This document shows positions 42,840-53,525 of a stretch of DNA of 64,000 bases, in pieces. The DNA comes from Pseudomonadota bacterium (GTDB lineage: Bacteria > Pseudomonadota > Gammaproteobacteria > Burkholderiales > JAJZQI01), in the NCBI GenBank assembly GCA_021851875.1, contig JAJZQI010000003.1, positions 62,001 to 126,000 of the forward strand, written 5' to 3'. How positions within the stretch are numbered: position 1 is the stretch's first letter; every line of letters begins with the position of its first letter. The translations under genes and the position numbers were made by a program. Below the pieces are notes generated by a model, which was given only the letters and a program-made list of their open reading frames with translations, had not been told where the DNA came from and did no database searches.

Positions 42840-45344
42840 TCAGTCGATATGTGAAGCCAGTGGAAAGCTGATGCAGAATGTGGTGCCCGCCTCAATCCGG
42901 CTGGTGTACCGGATGTTGCCATGCATCAGTTCGACCAGTGCTTTGGTGATGCTCAGCCCCAGTCCCGTGCCGCCGCGGTGACGTGCATCGGATGAGTCGG
43001 CCTGGGTGAATTTCTCGAACAGTTTGTCGGCGAATTCGCTCGGAATGCCGATGCCGTGATCGGTTACGCAGATTTCCACATTTGTGTCGCATAACGTGAT
43101 GCCAAGCTCGACTTGTCCGCCTTCATGCGAGAACTTGGCAGCATTGGACATCAAGTTGGACATGATCTGGGCGAAGCGCGTCGGGTCGACATCGATGACA
43201 ACGCTGTCATTGATCTGATCGGTCAGAACGTAAGTCACGGAGTACTGGCTGGCGTAATCACGGTTGCTGGCGAGTGCCTGCTGCAACAGGGCGTTCAGTC
43301 TGTGCGGCGCCAGTACCAGATTCAGTCTGCCGGACTGGATCCGGTCCATGTCAAGGATGTCATTAATGAGCGTGAGCAGGCGCTGGCTGTTATCACTGGC
43401 GATATCGAGCAGGCTGTGGGCCTCTTTGGGCAAGGGCCCGACGGCACCGGCGGTAACCAGCCCGAGTGTGCCTATAATCGAGGTGAGCGGCGTGCGCAGT
43501 TCGTGGCTCACGGTGGAAATGAACTCGCTTTTCAGACGGTCGACCTGTTTGCGCTCGGATATGTCGGTGTGAATGCCTACCATGCGAATCGCACGGTTGT
43601 CGGCGTCGCGCTGGATCATGGCGCGGCTGAGAAACCAAAGGTAATGACCATTCTTATGCCGCATGCGGTACTCTAAATGAATATGGTTCGCTCCGCTTTC
43701 TATGGCGTCCTGGGTCTGGGCGAGGATCTGCTCCCGCTCGTGCGGGTGCAGACGGGATATCCATTCGTCTTCGCCAATGCCGATTTCATTGTCGGCATAG
43801 CCCAGCATTTCTTTCCAGCGCGGCGAACGGTAGCAATGGTGCCGCAGAATATCCCAGTCCCACAGGCCGTCGTAGGCACCCTGCACAGCGAGATCGAAGC
43901 GTTCTTCGCTGAGCCGTAACGCTTCTTCCGCTTCATGGCGTTCGGTGATGTCGCGGATAATGCCTACGTACACGCGCCCGTCATGCGAGTCAATCTTGCG
44001 AACCGCCAATTCCATGGGAAAGGTCTGGCCGTTTTTACGCATGCCGATGACTTCGTGACGGTCGCCATAAGACAGGTCGCTCGAGTCGCTGGAAATAAAC
44101 TCATCGGGGCTGCTGAGCAGCGCTGAGGCATGCAGCCCCAGGATTTCATCGTGCGTGTATGCAAACATTGCTTCCGCAGCCTGGTTGGCTGACATGATGG
44201 CGCCATACTGATTGGTGGTCACGATACCGTCTGCTGCGGCACCAAGGACAGCATTCAGGCGTGATTCCCTTTCCCGCGCAGCCTCGGACATTTCCAGTGC
44301 GAGACGATGGGCGCGCTGTCTGTGGGTGGACAGTTGCCAGATGATCAGGGCCAGCAATACGCTAAGCAGGCTGCCTGAGACGACAGCGATGCGTGAGGGG
44401 CTGTGATCAATGCCTGCCTGGAAGGCATGCGTGGTGTGAAATACCAGCGTCCACTGGTGCTGGTCGACGGTAATGGGAACCGTTTTTCTGAAAAGCACGG
44501 CGTGGTTTTTCCCCGTTCTTGCGTCATTGTCGTACATCATGGTGCTGCTGTCGAGCGGGCCGGCGCCATCGTAAATCTCCGTGTCGATTTCCTTCAGTTC
44601 GTCATGCTGGTCCAGCAGGCCATCAACCAGGTCGTTGATGCGGAATGGGCTGTAGACGTAGCCGCGTAAGGCCGTGCGGCGTTCCTCGACGGTGCGAATA
44701 GGGGCGCCTTTGCGGTACAGCGGAGCGTACATAAGAAAGCCGGCCTGAATGTCCTGGTCGGTTTCCTGCACAAGTTTGATTTTGCCGGACAGGACGGGCT
44801 CGCCGCTATCGCGGGCAAGTGCCATGGCAGCGTGACGAACCGGTTCGGCAAACATGTCATAGCCGAACGCGCGCTTGTTGCGAAAGTCGAACGGTTCAAG
44901 ATAAATAATGGCTGTGTAGGGATTGCGCGTGCCGGCCGGTTTGACGCTGTAGTCCGGAAACCCTTCTGCGCGTACACGGTTGATATGTGCTTGCAATTGA
45001 TCTGCGGGGATCACCTCGGCGTAACCGACGCCCTGTACGCCGGGAAGAATATGCCGCAGTTCGAGTGATTCCGTGTAGCTGCGCCATTCGCCACGGGTTA
45101 CCGAGTCGCTGGCTTTGAACAGGCCAACGCCACCAAGCAGAATCGCTTCATAAGCATACATGCGTTGCCGCAGTAGAGCGGTGGTGGATTGGACCGCCTT
45201 TTCGAAATTGAGGCGCGCCCGGTTTTCAATGTTGTTTTCCAGGGTTTTCCAGACCAGGCCGGTCAGCGAGAGGGTGATGATCAGTGTCAGGACAAACAGA
45301 ATCGGCGGTAGAAGGTCGCTATGCTTGTGGGAATGGACTGCCAT
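42840..45344 (-). CDS. CHASE-PAS-PAS sensor histidine kinase
   Basis: 834 residues. A helix at about 12-33 and another at 318-338 enclose a periplasmic CHASE domain (RHILPGVQGVGYAEVIP, then NKRAFGYDMFAEPVRHAAM). Two PAS domains follow (about 360-475 and 480-600), then HisKA with phospho-acceptor His614 in FISTVSHELRTPLTS, and a HATPase domain with NLMSNAAKFS, DHGIGIP and GGTGLGLSI. There is no receiver domain, and no response regulator gene is near, so it is an orphan kinase. CHASE domains bind small molecules outside the cell; the ligand is unknown. Its second PAS resembles that of the GGDEF-EAL protein at 3979 (WDWD followed by RSPRWKEMLGY). Confidence 0.94.
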   Translation of the reverse strand: MAVHSHKHSDLLPPILFVLTLIITLSLTGLVWKTLENNIENRARLNFEKAVQSTTALLRQRMYAYEAILLGGVGLFKASDSVTRGEWRSYTESLELRHILPGVQGVGYAEVIPADQLQAHINRVRAEGFPDYSVKPAGTRNPYTAIIYLEPFDFRNKRAFGYDMFAEPVRHAAMALARDSGEPVLSGKIKLVQETDQDIQAGFLMYAPLYRKGAPIRTVEERRTALRGYVYSPFRINDLVDGLLDQHDELKEIDTEIYDGAGPLDSSTMMYDNDARTGKNHAVLFRKTVPITVDQHQWTLVFHTTHAFQAGIDHSPSRIAVVSGSLLSVLLALIIWQLSTHRQRAHRLALEMSEAARERESRLNAVLGAAADGIVTTNQYGAIMSANQAAEAMFAYTHDEILGLHASALLSSPDEFISSDSSDLSYGDRHEVIGMRKNGQTFPMELAVRKIDSHDGRVYVGIIRDITERHEAEEALRLSEERFDLAVQGAYDGLWDWDILRHHCYRSPRWKEMLGYADNEIGIGEDEWISRLHPHEREQILAQTQDAIESGANHIHLEYRMRHKNGHYLWFLSRAMIQRDADNRAIRMVGIHTDISERKQVDRLKSEFISTVSHELRTPLTSIIGTLGLVTAGAVGPLPKEAHSLLDIASDNSQRLLTLINDILDMDRIQSGRLNLVLAPHRLNALLQQALASNRDYASQYSVTYVLTDQINDSVVIDVDPTRFAQIMSNLMSNAAKFSHEGGQVELGITLCDTNVEICVTDHGIGIPSEFADKLFEKFTQADSSDARHRGGTGLGLSITKALVELMHGNIRYTSRIEAGTTFCISFPLASHID

Positions 45345-45457
45345 GCTGGAGCGGGTTCCTTTGTCCGTGATCGTGACGACTGTGAGCTTAATTGTGGCAG
45401 GTTAAGAAGAAATGGCAAATGGACTGGTTACAATGATGTGTTTGTGCTGATCTGAAA

Positions 45458-45490
45458 ATAAAAAAGGGAGCTTGCGGCTCCCTTTTTTAT
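45458..45490 (-). terminator. Terminator of the desaturase gene
   Basis: ATAAAAAAGGGAGC pairs with GCTCCCTTTTTTAT over a TTGCG loop, 14 bp. It lies 14 bases beyond the desaturase stop, with a U-rich 3' arm on the minus strand. Confidence 0.88.
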
Positions 45491-45503
45491 GTTACAACTC
45501 TGA

Positions 45504-46658
45504 TCAAGCGTAGCATTTGAGGTTGCGCGCAAAATCGGCGAGGGCGGCAATGTTGCTGGCCTCGGCTTTTTTGACCCAGTCCTGCAGGTTGCTCAGCAGC
45601 TGTTCCTTCGACAGGGAGGAACGCTCCCACAGGGCGGAGAGGTCCTGGCGCAACTGGTAGATTTTGGCCAGCTGGCTGTTTTCGCCCAACGCTTTCTTCA
45701 GTTCGGTCATTTCCTGCTCTTTCAGGTTGCGCTCATCCAGATGCAGCCAGCGGCGCAGTGCGTTGGCCTGATCGGAGCTGCCCAGCTTGGACAGTTCGGC
45801 ATGCCATACCGTTTTTACCGAGCGGCCAAATTTGGTCATGACGTCATAACGGTGAGTGATGACCGCCTGCAGGGTATCCATGTCGATCTTGGCCTTGCTG
45901 GTGTCCCAAACGATCCTGGGGGCCATTTTTTTGACCTTGGCCAAACCGAGCATTTCCATGATGCGGATATACATCCAGCCGATGTCGAACTCGTACCACT
46001 TGCTCGACAGCTTGGCGGAACTGCCATAGGCGTGGTGGTTGTTGTGCAGTTCTTCGCCGCCGATCAGGATGCCCCAGGGAAGAACGTTGGTGCTGGTGTC
46101 TTCGCAGTGGAAGTTGCGATAACCCCAGTAGTGGCCGATACCGTTGATGACGCCGGCGGCAAACAGCGGGATCCAGATCATCTGCACGGCCCAGATGGTA
46201 ATGCCGATCGGGCCGAACAGAATGACGTCGGCAATGAACATCAGCTTGATGCCCAGGCCGCTGCGCTTGCTGTAGATGTTGCGCTCAACCCAGTCGTCCG
46301 GCGTGCCGTGACCGTATTTGTCCATGGTGGCGTCTACCTTGGACTCCGCCCGATACAGCTCGGCGCCTTCAAACAGGACTTTTTTGATGCCGAAAAATTG
46401 CGGGCTGTGCGGGTCTTCAGCGGTTTCGCAGGTGGCGTGATGTTTGCGGTGGATGGCGGTCCACTGCTTGGTGACCATGCCGGTGGTCAACCACAGCCAG
46501 AAGCGGAAGAAATGGCTGACAACAGGAGACAGTTCCAGCGCCCGGTGAGCGGAATGGCGGTGCAGGTAGATGGTGACGGCGGCAATGGTGATGTGAGTGA
46601 ACACCAGTGCGACAACGACATAACCCCACCAGGGAAGATCAATCAGGCCAGCGAACAT
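45504..46658 (-). CDS. Acyl-CoA/acyl-lipid delta-9-type fatty acid desaturase
   Basis: 384-residue membrane di-iron enzyme. The three histidine boxes are HRHSAH, HRKHH and HNNHH, with helices around residues 8-30, 40-60 and 150-185. It resembles bacterial DesA-type aerobic desaturases that adjust membrane unsaturation. After the last box about 165 residues follow, the final part rich in charged helices (ELKKALGENSQLAKIYQLRQD); relatives have a similar tail. Requires O2 and an electron donor not encoded next to it. Flanked by its own terminator, so monocistronic. Confidence 0.92.
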   Translation of the reverse strand: MFAGLIDLPWWGYVVVALVFTHITIAAVTIYLHRHSAHRALELSPVVSHFFRFWLWLTTGMVTKQWTAIHRKHHATCETAEDPHSPQFFGIKKVLFEGAELYRAESKVDATMDKYGHGTPDDWVERNIYSKRSGLGIKLMFIADVILFGPIGITIWAVQMIWIPLFAAGVINGIGHYWGYRNFHCEDTSTNVLPWGILIGGEELHNNHHAYGSSAKLSSKWYEFDIGWMYIRIMEMLGLAKVKKMAPRIVWDTSKAKIDMDTLQAVITHRYDVMTKFGRSVKTVWHAELSKLGSSDQANALRRWLHLDERNLKEQEMTELKKALGENSQLAKIYQLRQDLSALWERSSLSKEQLLSNLQDWVKKAEASNIAALADFARNLKCYA

Positions 46659-46744
46659 ATATTTCAGACTCCAATGTCCAAATTAAGGATACGAGGACCT
46701 ATTGTAAAGTATGCGCAAATAACTGCAAGTTATATTTTATAACT

Positions 46745-48004
46745 TCATGACAGAATACGGATTTCCCGCTGCGGGTAGGGAATGCTGATGGCGTTTTCCC
46801 GGAAGGCGTGCCAGATGGCCAGGTTGATTTCCGAGCGCAGCGACATCTGGCCTTCCTCCGGGTCCTGGATCCAGATCGACAGGGCCAGGTTGATGCCGCT
46901 GTCGGCAAATTCTGTCAGATAGGCTTTCGGTTCGGGATCATGCAGTACGCGCGGGGAATGGCGGGCGATATCGAGCATGAGCTGCATGGCTCGTTCAAGA
47001 TCGCTTTCATAACTGATCTGGATCGGGATGCGGATCATGATCAGCCGGTTGGTGTAAGACTGGTTGACGACCACCGAGCTGATGAAGGTTTCATTGGGAA
47101 TGATGGACTCGGTGCCGTCGAGGCCTTTCAGCACCGTGTAACGTGCCGTCAGATTGCTGACTTCGCCGTAGCGGTCGCCTACCTGGATCATGTCGCCCAG
47201 GTGCACGGACTTGTCCAGCAGGATGATGAAGCCGCTGATGTAGTTGCTGGCGATTTTCTGCAAGCCGAAACCCAGACCCACACCCAGCGCGCCGCCGAAT
47301 ACCGACAGCACCGTCAGGTCGATACCGGCGCCCGCCATGGCGAGAATGACGCCCACCACGATCAGCAGGGCGCGGCCGGCCTTGGTGATGACGACGCGCA
47401 CGTTCATGTCGAGCGTTTCCGTGCGCATCACGCGCGCTTCCAGCAGCTTGCCCAGCCACAGGGCGAGCAGCATGGTGATGGCGACGGAGATCAGCCCCTG
47501 CAGCACGGTGAGCAGGGAAATGTGTTTGTGGCCGATGTTGACGCTGATGTCGTCCAGGTTCTTGAGCAGGTCCGGCATGATGCCGGTAATCTGAAAAGCC
47601 AGGCCGAACCAGACCAGCGTGGCGATCACGCGCTCCCAGTACAGCATGGCGGGGCTGGGGGAGAATGCATGCCGCAGCAGGTAGACGACAAAGCGGATCA
47701 GCGCCAGCGCCAGCAGCAAGTCTGTCGCGATGTTGAGGATGTAAACGCTCTGCCACTTGTGCAGAATGGCCTTGCCGATGGTGATAATCAATACGGCGAC
47801 CAGGGGGAAGGCAATGCGGTTGATGCCGCCGGCCCCGAATTGCCAGTGCGGTGAAATACGCGCAGTAATGCGGCGGATGATGCCGTCGGTCATCCAGGCT
47901 ACCAGCAGGCTGGCAGCAATGATGGCGGTTTGGCGCAGAACAGAGATTTTCTCGAAGTGCTCGAAAAAATCGCGCATGGCATCGGGCATGAATTGGAGCA
48001 GCAT
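46745..48004 (-). CDS. MscS-family mechanosensitive ion channel
   Basis: 419 residues from ATG 48004 (MLLQFMPDAMRDFFEHF). Four or five N-terminal helices are followed by the MscS pore helix region LSVFGGALGVGLGFGLQKIASN, the GLQ/KIASN signature, and the cytoplasmic beta domain SVHLGDMIQVGDRYGEV ... IPNETFISS. The size is nearer to larger MscS homologues than to the 286-residue E. coli MscS. It starts 20 bases after rsmB and probably ends the purM-purN-DUF3108-DUF3108-rsmB run. Confidence 0.92.
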   Translation of the reverse strand: MLLQFMPDAMRDFFEHFEKISVLRQTAIIAASLLVAWMTDGIIRRITARISPHWQFGAGGINRIAFPLVAVLIITIGKAILHKWQSVYILNIATDLLLALALIRFVVYLLRHAFSPSPAMLYWERVIATLVWFGLAFQITGIMPDLLKNLDDISVNIGHKHISLLTVLQGLISVAITMLLALWLGKLLEARVMRTETLDMNVRVVITKAGRALLIVVGVILAMAGAGIDLTVLSVFGGALGVGLGFGLQKIASNYISGFIILLDKSVHLGDMIQVGDRYGEVSNLTARYTVLKGLDGTESIIPNETFISSVVVNQSYTNRLIMIRIPIQISYESDLERAMQLMLDIARHSPRVLHDPEPKAYLTEFADSGINLALSIWIQDPEEGQMSLRSEINLAIWHAFRENAISIPYPQREIRILS

Positions 48005-48023
48005 GTGCAAGCCTATCAGTGTT

Positions 48024-49298
48024 TCAGGGTACGACCGGATGGTCGGTCCGTCGTTCAAGCACGGCGGCAAAGAAGCCGTCCGTGTTGTGGTTGGCCGGAT
48101 TCAATTTCAGGTATTCGCCTGTTTGAAGCGGAATATGCTGCTGCCTGAGCACACTGTCAACCGGGACCAGCTGGTAGTCGGGATGCGTGGCGAGAAAGTG
48201 ACTGACAATAGCCTCATTTTCTTCCGGCAGCAGGCTGCATGTGGCATAAATCAGCCGGCCGCCGGCTTTCGGCAGTTTGGCTGCCGCATTGAGAATACTC
48301 GCCTGCTTTGCCGTCAGTTCGGTGATGCCGACCGGGGACTGGCGCCATTTTAGATCAGGATTGCGCCGTAGCGTGCCGAGACCGCTGCAGGGGGCGTCCA
48401 CCAGTACGCGGTCGATCTTGCCGGCCAGGCGCTTGAGTTTGCTGTCGTTTTCGCTGTTGATCAGCTGCGGCGTAATGTTCGACAGGCCGGAGCGTTTCAG
48501 GCGCGGCTTGAGGTTGTTGAGGCGCTTCTCCGATACGTCAAAAGCGTACAGGCGGCCCTGTGAATTCATCAGGGCGCCCAGCAGCAGGGTTTTGCCGCCT
48601 GCGCCGGCGCAAAAATCCACCACCATGTCTTGTCGGCGCGGCTCCATGAGCAGGCCGAGAAGCTGACTGCCTTCGTCCTGCACTTCGACTTTGCCAGACA
48701 GGAACAACGGATTCTTCTGTAACGCGATTTTGTTGCCCAGGCGGACGCCCAGCGGCGAGTAGGGCGTCGGATCGGCTTCGATGCCCTGATTGGCAAATTC
48801 CTGCAGCACTTCGGCGCGCGTGGTGAGCAGCGGGTTGATGCGCAGATCAAGCGGCGCCGGCTGTTGCATGGCTTGCCCCAGCTGCGCCAGCTGCTCGTCT
48901 GACAGGAGCGGGTGGAGTTTCTCATACAGCCAGTCAGGCAGATCGAGTCGCGCGGCAGGAGAAAGCTGTGCAGCTGCCTGCTTGGCCTGTTTGATGGCTG
49001 CGGCTTCGTCCCCCTTGAGCAGGTCCGCCAGGGCGCGTACCGACAGTCCCTGCGATTGGGTCAGCCAGCGCGCCAGCAGCAGGCGCGGCGTGGCTTCGGG
49101 CAGGCCGAATTCCAGGCTGGCCTTGCGGCGTATCACGCCGTACACGGCCTCGGCCATAAAGGCGCGGTCGCTGGCACCCAGTTTCGGGTGTTCACGGAAG
49201 AAGTGGCTGATCACGGCATCGGCCGGGTGCTCGAAACGGAGCACCTCGGCCAGCAGGCGTGCCGTTTCGCGAAATCGTATGGGGCTGATATCCATCAT
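48024..49298 (-). CDS. rsmB: 16S rRNA (cytosine967-C5)-methyltransferase-type protein RsmB
   Basis: 424 residues with an N-terminal NusB-like domain (about 1-140) and a C-terminal RsmB/NOP2 methyltransferase domain. SAM and catalytic motifs are VDFCAGAGGKTLLLGALM, DAPCSGLGTLRRNPDLKW (Cys in PCSG) and YATCSLLPEENE (catalytic Cys in TCS). fmt/def, the common partners, are not here; instead it follows two DUF3108 genes. Which of two adjacent ATGs is used is unclear. Confidence 0.92.
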   Translation of the reverse strand: MMDISPIRFRETARLLAEVLRFEHPADAVISHFFREHPKLGASDRAFMAEAVYGVIRRKASLEFGLPEATPRLLLARWLTQSQGLSVRALADLLKGDEAAAIKQAKQAAAQLSPAARLDLPDWLYEKLHPLLSDEQLAQLGQAMQQPAPLDLRINPLLTTRAEVLQEFANQGIEADPTPYSPLGVRLGNKIALQKNPLFLSGKVEVQDEGSQLLGLLMEPRRQDMVVDFCAGAGGKTLLLGALMNSQGRLYAFDVSEKRLNNLKPRLKRSGLSNITPQLINSENDSKLKRLAGKIDRVLVDAPCSGLGTLRRNPDLKWRQSPVGITELTAKQASILNAAAKLPKAGGRLIYATCSLLPEENEAIVSHFLATHPDYQLVPVDSVLRQQHIPLQTGEYLKLNPANHNTDGFFAAVLERRTDHPVVP

Positions 49299-49303
49299 GG
49301 AGC

Positions 49304-50353
49304 CTATTTTTGTGCGGCCGTCTGAGAGGCGGCGGGGTTGGTGTCTGTCTGTGACGCTTGATCCGGTTGACGCAGAATGCGCAAGCGCTGTTCGGCAACT
49401 TCACCGTTTTTGTCGCTGAAGCGGATACGTAGCGGCAGGTAGTGCTGGGCTACGCCCAGCCAGATATCGACTTTCTCCTTGCCGTCGCCGCCTGTGCGAC
49501 GCAACAGCAATGCCTTTTGCGGCCCCAGCGGAGTGTCGACATCCTCTATTGTCGTGGCTTCGTATTCCTGACGCAAGAAGCTGCGACCATTAGTCATGTA
49601 GAAGCTGAATATTTTGTCCGGCTGCGCCGTCAGCGCAAACTGATACAGGAAACTGAGGAAGTCGAGGCTGCCTGGCTGTAACGGCGCTGTTTGCTGCGGC
49701 TCGGCAGTGCTGCCGTACTGAAGTTGGGCATGATCCCAGTCAAAGTGGGCTTCCTCCAGTGCGTGGCTGCCGCGCTTGGTGCTGAAGTAGTCGGGCTGCA
49801 AGCCGGCTGCCGTAATTCGTCCCCGGCTGGTCTGGGTAAACTGCCCCGCCTGGAAGAGCGAGAACAGGCCGGTTGCTTCGGCAGCGCTGCTGAAATGGTA
49901 ATGGTCGCCGTCGATGCTGAGGTGGTGGATAACGCGGCCGACGATCAATCCCTGCGTGCCTTTAATCAGGTCGTAGGTCAGCTCAAGTCGTGCCGGCAGG
50001 CTGCGGCTGCTTGCCGTTTTGCTCGGCGGCGTGGGCGGTGGAGAGGGCGCAGGAACGGCCGGGGCGGAGGCGGGTTGGGCTGCGGCAGAGGCTGCGGGGG
50101 CGGACATGTCCGGCGTGGCCGCTTGCGTCAGCGCGTCGGTCGCTGTGGCGTGTGGTTGCGGGCGATGTACGGCGGCAGGCAGCGGTATTGGCTTGGCCGG
50201 GGCCGGTGCGGGCGGGGACGGAGGAGGTAGCAGGACCGCATCAAAATGAGCCGGCATGGTTTCAGGGAGGGGCGATTTGACATGCGGCAGAGCCAGCACA
50301 GCGACATGCAACAACACGGAAATCAGCAGTGCCCAAAACAGGGGTTTGCGCAT
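49304..50353 (-). CDS. DUF3108 protein with N-terminal membrane anchor and Pro-rich linker
   Basis: 349 residues: a membrane helix (about 5-22), a linker rich in Pro, Ala and Ser (30-125), then a DUF3108 domain (about 128-320) with LELTYDLIKGTQGLIVGRV, QTSRGRITAAGLQPDYFSTKRG and FYMTNGRSFLRQEYE. A hydrophilic Gln/Thr tail ends it. The domain resembles the protein encoded by the next gene upstream, so they are probably paralogues. The layout suggests a periplasmic domain tethered to the inner membrane. Function unknown. Confidence 0.85.
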   Translation of the reverse strand: MRKPLFWALLISVLLHVAVLALPHVKSPLPETMPAHFDAVLLPPPSPPAPAPAKPIPLPAAVHRPQPHATATDALTQAATPDMSAPAASAAAQPASAPAVPAPSPPPTPPSKTASSRSLPARLELTYDLIKGTQGLIVGRVIHHLSIDGDHYHFSSAAEATGLFSLFQAGQFTQTSRGRITAAGLQPDYFSTKRGSHALEEAHFDWDHAQLQYGSTAEPQQTAPLQPGSLDFLSFLYQFALTAQPDKIFSFYMTNGRSFLRQEYEATTIEDVDTPLGPQKALLLRRTGGDGKEKVDIWLGVAQHYLPLRIRFSDKNGEVAEQRLRILRQPDQASQTDTNPAASQTAAQK

Positions 50354-50375
50354 GGTCCGTGTTGCCGTCAGTAGC

Positions 50376-51080
50376 TTACTTGATTGTCAGGCGGGTGAGT
50401 ACCTGTTCCAGCATGCCGTCCTTTTCCTCGATTTCAACACGAACCGGGAAAAACAGTTTCCCCGGCGCCAGCCAGAAGTCCGAGCGCTTGGAGTCTTTCT
50501 CCGGTCTCCGGCTGTAATGCAGCACAGTCATCTCTCCCGCACCCGTCATGGTCTTTTCCAGTCCGGCATGGTTGAATTTTTGCGTGATGATGCTTTTGCC
50601 GTTGGTGTGCTGCAGCGTGACCACGTCTTTGTTATGCGGCATGAACATGAACTGATACATCATGCTGATGCGGTCCTGCAAATTGGCCGGCAAGGGTTCG
50701 GTGGTGGTCTGCCCGTCGTGTTTGAGGGTCAGCAGATGTTTATTCCAGTCGAAATCGGCGCTGACTACGCGCTTAGGGTCATTGCCGCGCCAGTGTTCAA
50801 AGTGCAGCGGTTGCAGCCCGTCGGCGGTGACGCGGCCGCGGCTGACGAGTTTGACCGAGCCTTTGGTGAACCAGGCAAAGACCCCGGTCGCCCGGGTTTC
50901 GCTAACCAACGTATAGGTTTTCCCTTTGCGCTGCCAGTCTTCCTTGGCTTCGCCGACTTGCTGGCCCATCTTGAAAATGGCGTAGCTGGCCGTGATACGG
51001 TTGGGCATTTCGGCGGCTTGGGCCGGCAGGCTGGCGCTGGTGGCCAGAAGCAGACTCAGAGCGGCGTAGAACGTCTTCAT
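50376..51080 (-). CDS. Secreted DUF3108 protein
   Basis: 234 residues with a cleavable signal peptide (MKTFYAALSLLLATSASLPAQAAE would be cut after AQA). The mature protein is almost entirely a DUF3108 domain: ITASYAIFKMGQQVGEAKEDW, VSRGRVTADGLQPLHFEHWRG, then FMPHNKDVV and LAPGKLFFPVRVEIEEKDG. Its ATG overlaps the purN stop (ATGA), so it is translationally coupled to a purine gene, an arrangement common in betaproteobacteria. The family's role is not established. Confidence 0.87.
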   Translation of the reverse strand: MKTFYAALSLLLATSASLPAQAAEMPNRITASYAIFKMGQQVGEAKEDWQRKGKTYTLVSETRATGVFAWFTKGSVKLVSRGRVTADGLQPLHFEHWRGNDPKRVVSADFDWNKHLLTLKHDGQTTTEPLPANLQDRISMMYQFMFMPHNKDVVTLQHTNGKSIITQKFNHAGLEKTMTGAGEMTVLHYSRRPEKDSKRSDFWLAPGKLFFPVRVEIEEKDGMLEQVLTRLTIK

Positions 51081-51732
51081 GGGGCGGTCTCGCAGTCTAG
51101 GGGTGGGTGGATGAGCGTCGCACTTGCGGCGGCGCAGTCATTTTTCAACACGACACGGTTGCCGTCGATGGTCAGCCGGCCTTGCATGAACCAGCGCACC
51201 GCCTGGGGAAAGATGCGGTGTTCCTGGGTCAGCACCCGAGCGGCGAGCGCGGCTGCCGTATCGTGCGGCATGACCGGCACGGCGGCCTGGATGATAATGG
51301 GGCCGTGGTCCAGTTCGGCGGTGACGAAATGGACGGTACAGCCGTGCATGCGCACGCCCTCATCCAGCGCGCGCTGGTGGGTGTGCAAACCGGTAAAGGA
51401 CGGCAGCAGGGATGGGTGGATGTTGATCAGCCGGCCGGCATAACGGCTGACGAAGCTGCCGCTGAGCAGACGCATGTAGCCGGCCAGCACCACCAGCTTG
51501 GGCGAGTAGCTGTCGATCCGCTTGATCAGTTCTGTATCGAAATGGCTGCGATCGGCGTATTGCCTGTGATCCAGTCCGATGGCGTCGATGCCGTGCTGGC
51601 GGGCGTGTTCGAGTCCGCCAGCGTCCGGCCGGTTGCTGATGACGGCAACGATGTCGCCGTCCAGTTCCTGCTGCAGCAGGGCTTCAAGGTTGCTGCCGCG
51701 GCCGGAGATGAGGACGACGATGTTGCCGGCCA

Positions 51733-51733
<1 letters not shown>
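51077..51733 (-). CDS. purN: Phosphoribosylglycinamide formyltransferase (PurN)
   Basis: Third step of purine synthesis, using 10-formyl-THF; 218 residues from ATG 51733, whose ATG overlaps the purM stop. The longer open frame to 51931 runs through purM and is not used. Signatures: LISGRGSNLEALL at the phosphate loop, INIHPSLLPSFTGLHTHQRAL with the catalytic His, and DHGPIIIQ with the Asp. Confidence 0.97.
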
Positions 51734-52782
<1,049 letters not shown>

Positions 52783-52847
52783 GCTATAATCTCGCTCTGG
52801 TTGCTCTCGATAATTTCAGTATTTTACCCCAAATCGGCCTTATAACC

Positions 52848-53525
52848 ATGCAGCAGTTACTGCTTACTCTGACAGATCCCCCGCCGCCGTCGTTCGATAA
52901 TTTCGTTTGCGGCAAGAACTGGGAAGTGCTGGCCACATTGCAAAAATGGCTGCAGCAGGGGGCGCGCGAAACGAGCTTGTATCTGTGGGGCGAGCCGGGC
53001 AGCGGCAAGTCGCATCTGCTGGCGGCCACGCAGGAGGCCGCCCGGCGGAACGGGCTGGTCTGCGCCTGGTTGCGCGGCGAAGACTTGCTGGCGCAGCAGC
53101 GGATGGACGTATTGCCCCAGTGGGTGCTGGTGGATGATGTCGGGCAGCTGACCGAGCCGCAGCAGATCGCGCTGTTCGATTTGTACAACCGCCTCAAGCA
53201 GCAGGGCGGCAACCTGCTGGCGGCAGGGCCGGTGCCGCCGGCCCTGCTGGGGGTGCGGGAGGATTTGTCCACCCGGCTGGGCTGGGGGCTGGTCTACCGC
53301 CTGCAACCCTTGAGCGAGGCCGACAAGGTGGCGGCCATGGTGGCCCACGCCGAGTCGCGCGGTTTTAATCTTTCATTGGAAATCGCCCAGTATCTCATGC
53401 GTCACTGGCGCCGGGATTTGCCGGCTTTGATTCAGGCGGTAGATGCGCTCGACCGTTATTCGCTGCAGCAGCGAAAACCCGTCACGCTGGCGGTACTCAG
53501 GCAAGCCTTGTCACAATTCAATTGA
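52848..53525 (+). CDS. hda: DnaA inactivator Hda-like AAA+ protein
   Basis: 225 residues. The N-terminal MQQLLLTLTD fits the beta-clamp-binding motif (QL-x-LxL type) of Hda, and the AAA+ part has Walker A GEPGSGKSH, Walker B LVDDVGQL and a DnaA-like lid (EADKVAAMVAHAESRGFNL). It lacks DnaA's DNA-binding domain IV. In E. coli Hda with the clamp triggers ATP hydrolysis by DnaA after initiation. A possible promoter (TTGTCT, 19 bp, TATAAT at 52785-52790) lies in the divergent gap with purM. Confidence 0.92.
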   Translation: MQQLLLTLTDPPPPSFDNFVCGKNWEVLATLQKWLQQGARETSLYLWGEPGSGKSHLLAATQEAARRNGLVCAWLRGEDLLAQQRMDVLPQWVLVDDVGQLTEPQQIALFDLYNRLKQQGGNLLAAGPVPPALLGVREDLSTRLGWGLVYRLQPLSEADKVAAMVAHAESRGFNLSLEIAQYLMRHWRRDLPALIQAVDALDRYSLQQRKPVTLAVLRQALSQFN

